In this document: piece by piece, positions 60,601-64,000 of the stretch
Numbering within the stretch: the first letter of the stretch is position 1
Layout: every line of letters begins with the position of its first letter
Origin: Cryptomeria japonica
Taxonomy: Eukaryota > Streptophyta > Pinopsida > Cupressales > Cupressaceae
NCBI RefSeq assembly: GCF_030272615.1
Contig: NC_081410.1
Location: 119,598,640-119,662,639, forward strand
Direction: 5' to 3'
DNA: 64,000 bases
Program-made: the position numbers and the translations under genes
Notes under the pieces: generated by a model
Told to the model about the DNA's origin: nothing
Seen by the model: the letters and a program-made list of their open reading frames with translations, nothing else
Database searches by the model: none

Positions 60601-62532
60601 GAAGAAATTTGCCTCAAAATAAGTAAAATATAAATGTAGATAAACAAAGCCACAATCCTACTTTGAAATCAGGAAAAACGTAAATGATAAATATTTCTGA
60701 CAAAGTTGGCATTCAGAACATTGCAATGCTACCTTAAGACTAAAACCAAAATCATGACTTGCAAATTGTGACGGAAGCAATCTGAAAAATCCTGGCCACT
60801 TTACTAAAATATTATGCTACAAAAGTGACCTTTATATTCTATTCAGGAAGGATATAATCTGGATTAATGGCATTTTATTTCATTGAACTTCTTGGGTAGC
60901 TTTTGCATCTCAAACAGAAAGAATCTTTACATCCTAGGCTTTGAATAAAAAGAAAGATCTCGCAAACAAGTATAGTCCTACAGATGCAACACTGATGTCA
61001 AAAATATTGCTTATTCATACCCCGATTGGAACAAAACAGTATATAAATGGATTTTAGTGTGCAATCAATTGAGCTTCAGAAGACGATAGTGTGCAAGGTT
61101 CCTACTGTCAAGCACCATCCTAAACTGTTGAGAACCATACTGTCTACCAGTTTAAGGAGTCGAGAGACGTTGAAGCTGAGACCAACATACAACCATTGTC
61201 AACTAGTAGCCAATATATCAAAAATGGTCTGCCTTAATTATACAATAATTGTTGGAATTGGCACACAAATATTGGTCTATGCACCCAACTAAAAAATGGA
61301 AGGAATAAGAAACTTTGTACAATATGTGGTCAAGAAGTGCTCTATGAAATGATTAAAAGCATGGATTTAATACCGATACTGTAAGCAACCTCTTTCCAAG
61401 ATTGCAGAAATCAACGAACTAATGCCTACTGAAGTTTAGCATGCTTCTTTGGGTGTAATATACATCTGCTATAGGTCAAATCCATCACCCAGAAACGGTA
61501 AAGGGCAAATGCCATTATTTTCAGCATAATATTACCGTATCTAATACCATTTTAGAAATGCAAAACCCTCTTGCATGGTGTGAAGATGGGAGACCAGTGA
61601 GCTTTAAATGTTTGCAGAGCTGGGGTAATTCCTCTTACAACTTGGTCAAATCTGCAGGCTACCAGGATTACCTGAACTCCGACAACCACTTGTATCCCCT
61701 GTAGGGCATTTTCTCTGCAACAATGTTTTGAACTTGGATATACTGATAAGTATAGATTAGCATTTGTGCCCCTAGCCTCACCAGCTTAAGAAACAATTGG
61801 ACATTATGACCAACATCTATTGAGCACTAAACTACTGGACAAAAGCTGCTAAGGAGCAAATGTTGCTGAAAGTAAACAAGACAGACAAAATAGCGTTACT
61901 ATTGTATCAAACGAGTTTTCTGAATGGTGAGGAATCGTACTTTTCCCATGGTTGACAAGAATTCAAATAATGTTGCGGCTATAATCATCAAAGGACAGGC
62001 TTCAGATACGCTGTTTACTGTAGACATGGATTATATTCAAAGCAAGCATGCTTATCTAAAACTCAACATGCAACGGATTGAACCATTCCCTCACTATGGA
62101 AAATGAAAATGATCCTAAGAATTGAAAAAGAAAGAAAAGAACTGCTAAAAATTCAGATCACAAAAAGCAATAGAAACTAAAACGCAAGGACACCATACCC
62201 GCAACATCCTGGCCATCAAAAACACCTCTATATACAGCTCCAAAAGTGCCTTGGGCTATTTTTCCCTTCAGAACTAATTTCTTAAGGTCAATTTCCCATT
62301 CCTCCTTTGCTCTTTTAGATTCTTTTTCCATAGTCCATACCCTACTCAAGTGTTTCTCCAGCTGGGCATCCAGATTCTTCAGATCAATCTGGTCTGCCCT
62401 GAAAAATCCTTCCTTCTTCTTGGAGCTCTCGCCACCTTTGCCAAGACCTTTCACCCCGTTAGCCATATTATTTTCATCCGGTTTCCCATTTCCAAACCCC
62501 TCCTCTGTCTTCAATTCAGAATCTTTCTCCAT
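12438..62532 (-). CDS. MRK1-like: Raf-like MAPKKK group C protein kinase (MRK1/CBC type), six exons, 391 aa
   Basis: Joined CDS: 62532-62199, 60436-60315, 59942-59740, 59520-59346, 12882-12748, 12644-12438; every junction is GT-AG and the frame stays open. The product is a soluble Ser/Thr (dual-specificity type) kinase. Residues 1-40 are Lys/Gly/Glu-rich; residues 42-66 carry the group C signature ([10 protein letters not shown]...HLSRVW). The kinase domain follows: P-loop GKIAQGTFG (90-98), catalytic lysine VKLL (K113), HRDVKTEN (D233), DFG (251-253), APE (276-278), a [12 protein letters not shown] helix, and a Cys-containing tail (GCFCF) before the stop. Length and ending match plant group C Raf-like kinases; the wording [13 protein letters not shown] and LDGKPYN resembles Arabidopsis MRK1 (from memory). 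Relatives CBC1/CBC2 act in guard-cell blue-light and CO2 signalling; that role is not shown here. All catalytic residues are present, so the gene looks functional. Intron 4 is about 46.5 kb. Confidence 0.95.
12748..12882 (-). CDS. MRK1-like: Kinase exon 5 (C-lobe, residues 279-323)
   Basis: 135 bases, 45 codons, phase 0 at both ends. It starts [17 protein letters not shown] after acceptor TACAG and ends SAVVRQ before donor GTAAAT. The residues continue the APE motif of exon 4 as expected for this family, so the two blocks belong to one gene. Confidence 0.94.
12885..13864. other. Intron 4, 3' end; nothing recognised
   Basis: Intronic AT-rich sequence upstream of exon 5 on the minus strand; no element ends or open frames with domains. 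Confidence 0.5.
13865..14126. repeat. Tandem duplication, 131-bp unit
   Basis: CATACTCAAGAATCTAAAC at 13865 recurs at 13996, and the whole 131-bp unit follows with scattered substitutions. Intronic, non-coding. Confidence 0.9.
14568..15005. repeat. Tandem duplication, 219-bp unit
   Basis: TATGGCCAACTATTGAATTT at 14568 recurs at 14787; the unit ends with GTTCAGATTTGAAG in both copies. Only a few substitutions separate the copies. Confidence 0.92.
15006..15495. other. Intron 4, nothing recognised
   Basis: AT-rich intronic sequence. Apart from the short repeat of AGGAACCAATATTACCTAA at about 15256 and 15286, no structure was seen. Confidence 0.5.
15496..15776. repeat. Diverged tandem duplication, about 152-bp unit
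   Basis: TATTTGATGTGA...CATCTTATCTAAACA at about 15496 is repeated at about 15648, with more substitutions and indels than the neighbouring duplications, so it is probably older. Confidence 0.8.
16062..16542. repeat. Diverged tandem duplication, about 275-bp unit
   Basis: The block running from TCCAAAGAAATTGA through TGGACTTT...ATGGTGCTAAA to ACACAAGAAGG and ATATGAGAT occurs at about 16063-16305 and again at about 16340-16542. Fourth local duplication in 2.7 kb. Confidence 0.8.
16543..19932. other. Intron 4, nothing recognised
   Basis: AT-rich intronic DNA. Small open frames (16663-16938 minus, 18332-18541 minus) have no recognised domain. No transposon ends were seen. Confidence 0.45.
19942..20306. 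mobile_element. Small non-autonomous DNA transposon (hAT/Mutator-like MITE)
   Basis: Flanked by the identical 9-mer TTGAAAACC (19933-19941 and 20307-20315). The ends are imperfect inverted repeats (AGTTACCGGGTTCAG against AGTTACCAGTTCAG). Subterminal regions are dense in GGGTTCGGGTTC / GAACCC motifs, typical of hAT elements. The middle holds TA microsatellites with a duplicated TAATATTAATATACAA block. 365 bp, no coding capacity. An 8-bp reading of the duplication (hAT) or the 9-bp reading (Mutator) are both possible. Confidence 0.65.
20316..22398. other. Intron 4, nothing recognised
   Basis: No element ends, domains or RNA genes were identified. Slightly less AT-rich than neighbours, with short open frames on both strands around 21075-21427 that lack recognisable domains. 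Confidence 0.45.
22414..22917 (+). pseudogene. LINE ORF2 C-terminus: RNase H domain (RVT_3 type)
   Basis: The frame is open from upstream of the element boundary to TAA at 22917. [20 protein letters not shown] is followed by [26 protein letters not shown] and [15 protein letters not shown]. The four RNase H acidic positions (D of FDGAS, E of NNEAK, D of GDSQ, D of EAD) are all present. In plant LINEs this domain ends ORF2 and degrades the RNA strand. The reverse transcriptase and endonuclease are missing because of 5' truncation, so no intact protein exists. Confidence 0.85.
23194..24045 (+). pseudogene. Decayed open frame downstream of the LINE RNase H, function unknown
   Basis: In the same frame as the RNase H ORF, an 850-bp stretch is interrupted by only two stops (TAG at 23524, TAA at 23710). 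Pieces read [56 protein letters not shown] and a basic segment [17 protein letters not shown], which resembles a nuclear localisation signal or AT-hook. I do not recognise the family. It may be a third ORF of this LINE family, or a long 3' UTR with chance coding look. Confidence 0.45.
24201..24739. other. Intron 4, nothing certain
   Basis: AT-rich. It may include the decayed 3' end of the Copia relic that follows, but no LTR pair could be matched. Confidence 0.4.
24740..25330 (-). pseudogene. Decayed Copia reverse transcriptase fragment, locally triplicated
   Basis: On the minus strand one copy reads [20 protein letters not shown], which matches the Copia RT block ([16 protein letters not shown]). 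The same segment, with the plus-strand core ACATCCATTTGATGTACTTC, occurs three times (about 24898, 25081 and 25229). Each copy has stops or frameshifts. It probably belongs to the same dead Copia element as the integrase remains beyond the solo LTR at 25666-28086. Confidence 0.7.
25666..28086 (+). mobile_element. Solo LTR, 2421 bp (family TGTAATGTCCCC)
   Basis: It starts TATAATGTCCCC (TG mutated to TA) and ends GGGGTATATTACA. Perfect 5-bp target duplication ATAAC at 25661-25665 and 28087-28091. It contains a promoter-like TTATAAATAGG near 26680 and, near its 3' end, an array of small hairpins. No internal retrotransposon coding sequence is left, so this is one LTR that remained after recombination. 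It is homologous over its length to 44844-47048. Plus orientation, antisense to the kinase. Confidence 0.88.
27496..27860 (+). repeat. Array of five small hairpin motifs (CCACT-NNATA-AGTGG)
   Basis: Stem-loops with 5-bp stems and 5-nt loops occur at about 27498, 27636, 27696, 27743 and 27839. The third, CCGTT-GAACA-AGCGG, keeps pairing through a compensatory A-T to G-C change plus a G-U pair. Most are followed by GGAAGAGGCTGGCTTGCCGCC- or GGTCGAGTG-like sequence. The first and last contain one mismatch. Confidence 0.75.
28092..29260 (-). pseudogene. Decayed Copia integrase region
   Basis: On the minus strand, with many stops and frameshifts, are an [10 protein letters not shown]...FNS segment near 29090-29030 (pre-integrase zinc-finger-like) and [12 protein letters not shown] near 28625-28590, matching the NGVAERKN block that carries the integrase glutamate. 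The spacing fits Copia order (integrase upstream, reverse transcriptase downstream at 24.9 kb). The 2.4-kb solo LTR at 25666-28086 was inserted into it. Confidence 0.6.
29261..30044. other. Intron 4; possible gag end of the decayed Copia, otherwise nothing
   Basis: No recognisable gag or nucleic-acid-binding knuckle could be read with confidence. Confidence 0.35.
30061..30131 (-). other. tRNA-like sequence in left LTR of TRIM-A
   Basis: 71 nt on the minus strand with A-box TAGCTCAATGGTAGAGCA and B-box-like AGTTCGAGTCC. It corresponds to the better preserved copy at 30260-30330 and has three transitions relative to it. Not an independent tRNA gene: it lies within an LTR. Confidence 0.7.
30260..30330 (-). 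other. tRNA-like sequence in right (5') LTR of TRIM-A
   Basis: 71 nt: acceptor strands GGGCCAG and CTGGTCC pair over 7 bp (one G-U). D-arm GCTC-AGTGGTA-GAGC. T-arm CTAGG-TTCGAGT-CCTAG pairs perfectly. Box A TAGCTCAGTGGTAGAGC and box B GGTTCGAGTCC are intact. The anticodon arm (CTCCA ... TGGAA, loop GCAGCATA) is imperfect; the AGCAT run resembles tRNA-Ala(AGC). It sits 11 nt from the 3' end of the LTR in element orientation. Confidence 0.75.
30389..31546. other. Intron 4, nothing recognised
   Basis: AT-rich. The open frame at 30167-30541 (minus) is an artefact of reading through TRIM-A. Confidence 0.45.
31547..31905. repeat. Tandem duplication, about 201-bp unit
   Basis: CTAATTTATCA...AGTTTCAAATTTGCTT at 31547 recurs at 31748, followed in both by AAAAACACAA.CATGCACAAATCAA and CATCAATACACAGACACAAA. 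The two copies are clearly diverged. Confidence 0.8.
31906..33182. other. Intron 4; right part resembles the 5' leader of the hAT at 36.5 kb
   Basis: 32745-33000 shares the layout and short blocks (ATTTATCAATCAAA followed by a GTAA donor-like site, then ATTATAGGG) with 36730-36960, which precedes the hAT transposase start. This suggests a second, truncated hAT copy or the 5' part of the same element. No coding exon follows, because the 3.3-kb LTR lies next to it. Confidence 0.35.
33188..36490. mobile_element. Solo LTR, 3303 bp, carrying a minisatellite
   Basis: The unit starts TATTGATGTG (canonical TG decayed to TA) and ends CTCACAACA, bounded by a perfect 5-bp duplication GGTAC (33183-33187 and 36491-36495). 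No internal LTR repeat, primer-binding site or pol domain was found. The inside holds the GAAGTTCGCTCC minisatellite. Orientation is undetermined. The flanks read as continuous hAT-like leader sequence once the unit is removed. Confidence 0.7.
35120..36260. repeat. Minisatellite with core ATGAAGTTCGCTCC
   Basis: More than 15 copies of a core A(C)ATGAAGTTCGCTCCYCT recur at 27-45 bp spacing, densest at 35540-35790. Divergent single copies continue to 36250. The open frame at 35585-35848 (HEVRSS-type peptide repeats) is simply the minisatellite translated. Confidence 0.9.
36496..36989 (+). other. Probable 5' leader and leader intron of the hAT relic
   Basis: Ends in a pyrimidine-rich stretch and TTCATATAG just before the ATG of the BED-finger exon. 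A donor-like site (AAAAGTAAGTTT) lies near 36853. Confidence 0.4.
36990..39320 (+). pseudogene. hAT transposase relic (BED finger, DUF659-like core, dimerisation end)
   Basis: Starts [20 protein letters not shown] with the BED zinc-finger [11 protein letters not shown]...VKAH. Further pieces, in shifting frames: [20 protein letters not shown] near 37820, [14 protein letters not shown] near 37995 (the hAT 'VVQIITDN' block) and [14 protein letters not shown] near 38100 (the 'HSLNL' block). [17 protein letters not shown] lies near 38730 and [20 protein letters not shown] ... IHYNLHI, the C-terminal dimerisation region, near 39140-39210. Many stops and frameshifts: a dead cut-and-paste transposase gene. 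Confidence 0.8.
37020..37443 (+). repeat. Near-identical tandem duplication of the BED-finger exon (212-bp unit)
   Basis: ATTGATGCAGCATCACC at 37020 recurs at 37232. The units differ only at about two positions (GAAG/CAAG and one inserted A). Each encodes the BED finger plus the following [12 protein letters not shown] segment. Confidence 0.95.
39321..39675. other. hAT 3' region or spacer, nothing certain
   Basis: No recognisable domain. It follows the dimerisation-like segment and precedes a further BED-like fragment. Confidence 0.4.
39676..39999 (+). pseudogene. Second hAT BED-region fragment
   Basis: [14 protein letters not shown] at 39676 parallels [14 protein letters not shown] at 36.99 kb. 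A frame change then leads to [20 protein letters not shown], similar to [12 protein letters not shown], and a Lys/Gln-rich helix ending KDYYLKQQI at 39999. It lacks the cysteine pair of the finger. Probably the start of another hAT copy in tandem. Confidence 0.55.
40000..40960. other. Intron 4, AT-rich, nothing certain
   Basis: Very AT-rich tracts around 40690-40900 and a GC-richer strip at 40500-40660. No element ends were recognised. Confidence 0.45.
40961..41744 (-). pseudogene. Copia RNase H end and 3' flank, truncated
   Basis: Minus-strand frames read [40 protein letters not shown] and, after a one-base frameshift near 41555, [39 protein letters not shown] and [11 protein letters not shown] up to a stop at 41209. 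This is the C-terminal RNase H of a Copia polyprotein. The 3' flank (41150-40970) has TCTCCCCCTTTG repeats like the polypurine-tract region of such elements. The upstream side stops at the TRIM-B boundary; integrase and RT are missing. Confidence 0.8.
41745..42122 (+). mobile_element. TRIM-B: 378-bp miniature LTR element
   Basis: Direct repeats 41745-41902 (starts TATTGCAAGG) and 41964-42122 (starts TGTTGCAAGG) both end TTTCTAACA. Between them lie a primer-binding site TGGTATCAAAGCC at 41905-41917 (initiator tRNA-Met type) and the purine run AAAGGGGGGGCGGGGA before the 3' LTR. No clear target duplication. The LTR shares GGCTTAACCGC(C)TCCCGTGG and TCAATCTTTTGG with TRIM-C at 58343, so they are related. 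Confidence 0.8.
42123..43115. other. Intron 4, nothing recognised
   Basis: Several overlapping short open frames without domains; a CA/CAC-rich tract around 42400-42830. Confidence 0.45.
43116..44843 (+). mobile_element. LTR start or fragment (TGTAATGTCCCC), interrupted by a hAT
   Basis: TGTAATGTCCCCTATTT at 43116 matches the start of the solo LTRs at 25666 and 44844. The rest diverges, and no matching GGGGTA...CA end could be found before the next LTR at 44844. It is therefore a truncated or nested-into relative. A 1.2-kb hAT sits inside it. Confidence 0.4.
43207..44408 (+). mobile_element. Deleted hAT transposon with dense CGAGTC subterminal repeats
   Basis: Flanked by the 8-bp duplication CCTGTAAC (43199-43206 and 44409-44416), as expected for hAT. 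The ends are imperfect inverted repeats (TAGAGAAACGAC against CAAAGAAACAGG). Both subterminal zones (43225-43385 and 44330-44400) are packed with ACTCG/CGAGT hexamer-like motifs, typical transposase-binding repeats. The middle holds a GGGGCGTTGCCCC-type repeat near 43570-43710 and a transposase C-terminus-like frame (43745-44010: [18 protein letters not shown], one internal stop). Non-autonomous. Confidence 0.75.
44844..47048 (+). mobile_element. Solo LTR, 2205 bp (family TGTAATGTCCCC)
   Basis: Starts TGTAATGTCCCC and ends AAGGGGTATATTTCA with a perfect 5-bp duplication AGATC (44839-44843 and 47049-47053). TTATAAATAGAGGG near 45631 is a TATA-box candidate. Homologous through most of its length to 25666-28086, including GGTGTGACATGCA, the TTACTATTTTTAGTAAGT motif and the 3' hairpin array. 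No internal coding region: a solo LTR, plus orientation, antisense to the kinase. Confidence 0.9.
46449..46815 (+). repeat. Hairpin array, second copy
   Basis: Five stem-loops in the same order and similar spacing as at 27496-27860: CAACT-AAATA-AGTGG, CCACT-ACATA-AGTGG (46594), CCACT-GAATA-AGCGG, CCACT-GGATA-AGTGG (46702) and CTGCT-GGATA-AGCGG. The last keeps all five pairs through compensated changes (one U-G). Confidence 0.75.
47152..47854 (-). repeat. 3' LTR of the Copia element
   Basis: 703 bp. The purine tract on its internal side (minus strand AAGAGGGAG at 47863-47855) is the plus-strand primer site. Confidence 0.97.
47993..48220 (-). repeat. Five-copy 45-bp tandem repeat in the Copia 3' leader
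   Basis: Unit ACAAGGGCTGATACCTCAAA plus CTTCTCTCACAGAGAAGAATGCTCA repeats five times between the RNase H stop and the polypurine tract. The length is a multiple of three, so the plus strand reads as a repeated [14 protein letters not shown] peptide, which is incidental. Confidence 0.92.
48305..48631 (-). pseudogene. Copia RNase H C-terminal part
   Basis: In the same frame as RT after the stop: [48 protein letters not shown] and NIFTKPLAK, the usual Copia RNase H ending. Stops at 48305. Confidence 0.93.
48632..50029 (-). pseudogene. Copia reverse transcriptase
   Basis: [39 protein letters not shown], the [12 protein letters not shown] block, [13 protein letters not shown] and the catalytic [10 protein letters not shown] are all present, followed by the connection and [14 protein letters not shown] of RNase H. 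TAG at 48632 interrupts SRK-SSVALST where glutamine is expected. The catalytic aspartates are intact. Confidence 0.95.
50030..50391 (-). pseudogene. Copia integrase C-terminal region
   Basis: A new frame reads [36 protein letters not shown] and [19 protein letters not shown], the GKRG/YS block typical after the Copia integrase core. It ends at an in-frame TAG (50030); the same frame continues into the reverse transcriptase. Confidence 0.9.
50389..51303 (-). pseudogene. Copia protease remainder and integrase, frameshifted
   Basis: Same frame as gag after the stop. [20 protein letters not shown] and the integrase zinc finger (HMRLGHLHF...CKGCAMGK) are followed by the catalytic residues: D in [10 protein letters not shown] in RSDNGGEY and E in NGVAE. 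Right after the glutamate, a stretch of the order of 50-60 bp expected in this family is missing and the frame is lost, ending in TAG at 50389. Confidence 0.92.
51304..52239 (-). pseudogene. Copia gag and start of protease
   Basis: ATG at 52239, 104 nt inside the 5' LTR. Gag-type N-terminus ([20 protein letters not shown]), [13 protein letters not shown], a CCHC zinc knuckle [14 protein letters not shown] at about residue 248, then the protease active-site DSGAS. The frame stops at TGA exactly after DSGAS; arginine (CGA) is expected there, so this looks like a C-to-T nonsense change. 311 codons. Confidence 0.93.
52330..52343 (-). promoter_or_regulatory. Copia primer-binding site
   Basis: TGGTATCGGAGCCA directly adjoins the 5' LTR; it is complementary to the 3' end of plant initiator tRNA-Met apart from one or two positions. 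Confidence 0.92.
52344..53045 (-). repeat. 5' LTR of the Copia element
   Basis: 702 bp, ends TG...CA in element orientation. It lies next to the primer-binding site. The first 30 bp on the plus strand, TGTTAAATTTAAGTGG, match the other LTR's TGTTAAATTTAAGTGA. Confidence 0.97.
53051..53738. other. Intron 4; possible remnant of an older minus-strand LTR element
   Basis: A primer-site-like TGGCTCTGATAT at 53701-53712 (reverse complement ATATCAGAGCCA) suggests an older element whose 5' LTR began just right of it and was interrupted by the 53739-55502 insertion. No coding domain was identified. Confidence 0.35.
53739..55502 (-). mobile_element. Non-autonomous LTR element with TA-ended 187-bp LTRs and a chimeric leader
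   Basis: Direct repeats 53739-53925 and 55316-55502 (187 bp each, 5 differences by hand count) run TAATACA...TTCTAATA. Perfect primer-binding site TGGTATCAGAGCCA (minus strand, 55315-55302) adjoins the right LTR; a CCCCCCC (minus GGGGGGG) purine tract adjoins the left one. Target duplication TAAAG/TAAAT (4/5). The interior of 1.39 kb has only a domain-less open frame (54420-54770). LTR ends are TATTAG...GTATTA instead of TG...CA. Confidence 0.8.
55143..55315 (-). repeat. TRIM-A-derived segment (primer site, interior, part of LTR with tRNA-like sequence)
   Basis: In element orientation the leader from the primer-binding site onward matches TRIM-A's whole interior and about the first 100 bp of its 3' LTR. 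That includes GGGCCAGTAGCTCAGTGGTA and the B-box GGTTCGAGTCC, where the match stops. The interior CCACACCTCTCGTGTGCTTGG (plus strand) and the purine tract are shared. The tRNA-like part lacks its 3' acceptor strand. Confidence 0.85.
55503..55979. other. Intron 4, nothing recognised
   Basis: May be the continuation of the element interrupted at 53738; no diagnostic motif. Confidence 0.4.
55980..56900. other. GC-richer island, possible organelle-derived insertion
   Basis: The base composition is visibly higher in G+C than the surroundings, with runs such as GTAGGGGGGCTGGCTATGG and AAGTGGGGGGGCTAGC. Minus-strand frames at 56081-56296 have no known domain. The texture resembles plant mitochondrial intergenic DNA but no mitochondrial gene could be recognised; it could equally be a GC-rich transposon. 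Confidence 0.3.
56901..57946. other. Intron 4, nothing recognised
   Basis: No element ends or domains. Open frames such as 57176-57484 (minus) have no recognisable content. Confidence 0.45.
57947..58052. repeat. Tandem duplication, 53-bp unit
   Basis: AGCCCCTTAACCCTAAAAG...ACATAACTAAAGGCTG at 57947 recurs at 58000 with five or so substitutions. Confidence 0.85.
58343..58696 (+). mobile_element. TRIM-C: 354-bp miniature LTR element, well preserved
   Basis: Two 137-bp LTRs (58343-58479 and 58560-58696; TGTTSACT...ATTCCATCA) flank an 80-bp interior. The interior holds primer-binding site TGGTATCAGAGCC (58482-58494, perfect initiator tRNA-Met match) and the purine tract GCTGAGGGGGAGA. Perfect 5-bp target duplication AAAAC (58338-58342 and 58697-58701). 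No coding capacity. It inserted about 650 bp from exon 4, antisense to the kinase. Confidence 0.95.
58702..59345. other. Start of intron 4, nothing recognised
   Basis: AT-rich sequence between TRIM-C and the exon 4 donor site. Confidence 0.5.
59346..59520 (-). CDS. MRK1-like: Kinase exon 4 (catalytic loop, DFG, activation loop, APE)
   Basis: The first base completes G220; the exon continues [29 protein letters not shown] and GTLGYMAPE. It ends exactly after the glutamate of APE (residue 278) at donor GTACAT, phase 0. The next exon lies more than 46 kb away. Confidence 0.95.
59740..59942 (-). CDS. MRK1-like: Kinase exon 3 (hinge and alpha-D/E region)
   Basis: It opens [10 protein letters not shown] after acceptor CAG, contains the hinge [14 protein letters not shown] and the NRRRKL segment, and ends LALDLSR plus two bases of a glycine codon before donor GTGAGT. 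Residues 153-219. Confidence 0.95.
60315..60436 (-). CDS. MRK1-like: Kinase exon 2 (catalytic lysine, alpha-C helix)
   Basis: It starts after a pyrimidine-rich acceptor ending CCAG, completes V112 with TG, and encodes 40 residues beginning KLLDWGEE and ending [10 protein letters not shown] before donor [21 protein letters not shown] is the alpha-C helix region with its conserved glutamate. It ends in phase 0. Confidence 0.95.
60437..62198 (-). other. MRK1-like: Intron 1 of the kinase gene
   Basis: 1762 bp bounded by GTATGG and CCAG. No open frame with recognisable domains, structured repeat or mobile element was seen in it. Confidence 0.85.
62199..62532 (-). CDS. MRK1-like: Kinase exon 1 (residues 1-111 plus first base of codon 112)
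   Basis: ATG at 62532 is the first in-frame start before the conserved [10 protein letters not shown] signature. The exon runs through the P-loop ([14 protein letters not shown]) and ends ...GQDVA, followed by donor GTATGG. It ends in phase 1; the split valine precedes the catalytic lysine. Confidence 0.95.
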
Positions 62533-63421
62533 TATTTCACCAGGCCCAACAGATTCCTGTAATACAGAGCGTATTCCTCTGTTGGAGATCGTCTGGGATT
62601 GTGAAGAAAAGAGAACTCAGTGTCAGTCTCCACTAGCCAGGCCTTAAATCTGACACGTTGATATACGTGTTGCGTGTGTTTGAGCCCTGATCCTCTACAG
62701 CTCAGATTCGACAAAAGCAAAAGAAAACCTGAATCCAGCTGCTAGGACTACCCAGAACGGACTGCAGGACACAAGTGACTCTGTGAGTAAAAGTCGCGAG
62801 ATGTAAAAACTCATAGAAGGCTGCCACCTTTAACAGTACACCCACAATGTCGGGTGCCAGTCCAATACAGACTGTTACAATTCCCACCAAATTCCAAGAC
62901 GTAGATCAATTAGGTACTGCAAAAACACAATTGGGTAGCACAAGAACACCAATGGGCGGATGAAAAATCTCAATAAAGGGACAAAGCTACATAAAAGTAC
63001 TTTACCTTTTACAGGTCTTGGGATCGAATGCCCTACCATCAGATTGGCTGGAACCTCAATTCGAATGGATTCATAGTACTTTGTTGAAGGAGATACATCC
63101 AAGCATCTACAGATGGATCATGAGGGACTTGTCTCCTGACTGCACTCATGGAGTCAAAATCCAACAAAGCTTCCAACTGACAGGAAACGATTTTATATTA
63201 TTATCAGCATTGTTGTTAAGGAAGAGGCCAGTGAAGATCCCAAGGGCAGAAGAAAGTAACAGATAAGGAGATCATCGGGATGGAGATTCGGAGAGTGTGG
63301 ACGAATCACGCGGAGGAAATTTTAGCTTAGAGAAAAAGGTAAAGCGAAAATATTGATTATGGCCTAAAATCTTTGAAAACTAGAATCAATTATTAACTCC
63401 TCAGGGTGAAACTATTTAAGG
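62533..63421 (-). promoter_or_regulatory. MRK1-like: 5' leader with probable leader intron; weak TATA-like box
   Basis: Upstream of the ATG a pyrimidine-rich tract ends in AG at 62593, and a good donor (AAAAG/GTAAAG) lies at 63006/63005, so a 413-bp leader intron 62593-63005 is plausible. A TATA-like CCTTAAATAG lies on the minus strand at 63421-63412. No transcript evidence is available; the intron and the start site are inferences. Confidence 0.35.
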
Positions 63422-64000
63422 ACAGAAGTCTTCTATATTTATCTTCTTGGTGTTCCTTTTTAATTATGTTTGTGGGTTGGTTGGCAAGTGTATTCTCTCA
63501 ATCTTCTTAAAATCTGGATTATTAAAGGTTTCGGTTGCTTTTTGAAGTCAAATTTTAATAATTTAATTAATTATTATATATATTTTAAATATATCGATCT
63601 TAAAATATTGATAAAAAATATATTGATCTAAAACTAATTAAAGATATCAATTTTATTTTATTTTAATTAATAAGTATATTTATTATTTAAGTATTATTTT
63701 ATTTTATTTTAATTCTAAGAGTAGGAACTTTTTTTTAATTTCTTGAATCTTTTTGATGAAGATGAATTGTTTATAATCAACTTGAACACCAAAATATGTT
63801 AATTTAGCATATAGAATGTTATTAACATCACATATCATCTAGGTCGGTTGATTGTCTTTAAGGGCACATTTGAGAAGTGCATCAAATTATATTTATGGAT
63901 CCTGATCCTTCTTTTTGAAATTTTATAACCATGAGATCAATGCCATCAAAATTATTAATTAAATAATAAAAAATAATTAGTTGATTATGTAAAATAATAA
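63422..64000. other. Upstream region of the kinase gene
   Basis: Strongly AT-rich, with TTAATTAATTATTATATATA-type runs around 63555-63720. No gene or element end was recognised before the window edge. Confidence 0.5.

Noticed and set aside
62246..62647. 133-codon plus-strand frame over kinase exon 1
   Set aside because: Antisense shadow of the conserved kinase exon.

Overview
This is nuclear DNA of a seed plant, most likely a conifer or other gymnosperm. It is AT-rich and holds one ordinary protein gene with canonical GT-AG introns. One of those introns is about 46.5 kb long and packed with old, nested plant retrotransposons and hAT transposons. The gymnosperm assignment is an inference from intron size and repeat type; nothing here names the species.

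The gene lies on the minus strand, with its start codon at 62532 and its stop at 12438. Six exons join in frame to encode a 391-residue Raf-like (MAPKKK group C, MRK1/CBC type) soluble kinase. Exons 1-4 (N-terminus through the APE motif) sit at 62532-59346. Exons 5-6 (the rest of the C-lobe and the Cys-rich tail) sit at 12882-12438. The 46,463-bp intron 4 separates them and falls exactly between the APE glutamate and the next valine.

Flanks: 1-11,900 is intergenic downstream sequence with a tandem duplication, a 4.36-kb candidate solo LTR (3377-7737), a block of ~115-165 bp repeats (8842-9415) and a LINE RNase H fossil (9610-9840). 62,533-64,000 is the 5' leader, with a probable leader intron, and the upstream region.

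Inside intron 4, from low to high coordinate: four local tandem duplications (13.9-16.5 kb); a hAT-like MITE (19942-20306); a 5'-truncated LINE with a 14-bp target-site duplication (22413-24186); a decayed Copia element split by a 2.4-kb solo LTR (25666-28086); a 334-bp TRIM whose LTRs carry a tRNA-like sequence (30050-30383); a 3.3-kb solo LTR with a minisatellite (33188-36490); hAT transposase relics with a duplicated BED-finger exon (36990-39999); a Copia RNase H relic beside a second TRIM (41209-42122); an LTR start interrupted by a deleted hAT (43116-44843); a second solo LTR of the hairpin-bearing family (44844-47048); a complete but dead Copia element with 703/702-bp LTRs (47152-53045); a non-autonomous LTR element (53739-55502) whose leader includes a piece of the tRNA-bearing TRIM; a GC-richer island (about 55980-56900); and a third TRIM (58343-58696).

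The most unusual observations are the TRIM with a tRNA-like sequence inside its LTR and its chimeric derivative, the array of covarying small hairpins shared by two solo LTRs, and the size and position of the kinase intron. No autonomous, intact mobile element is present: every transposon coding region carries stops, frameshifts or truncations.
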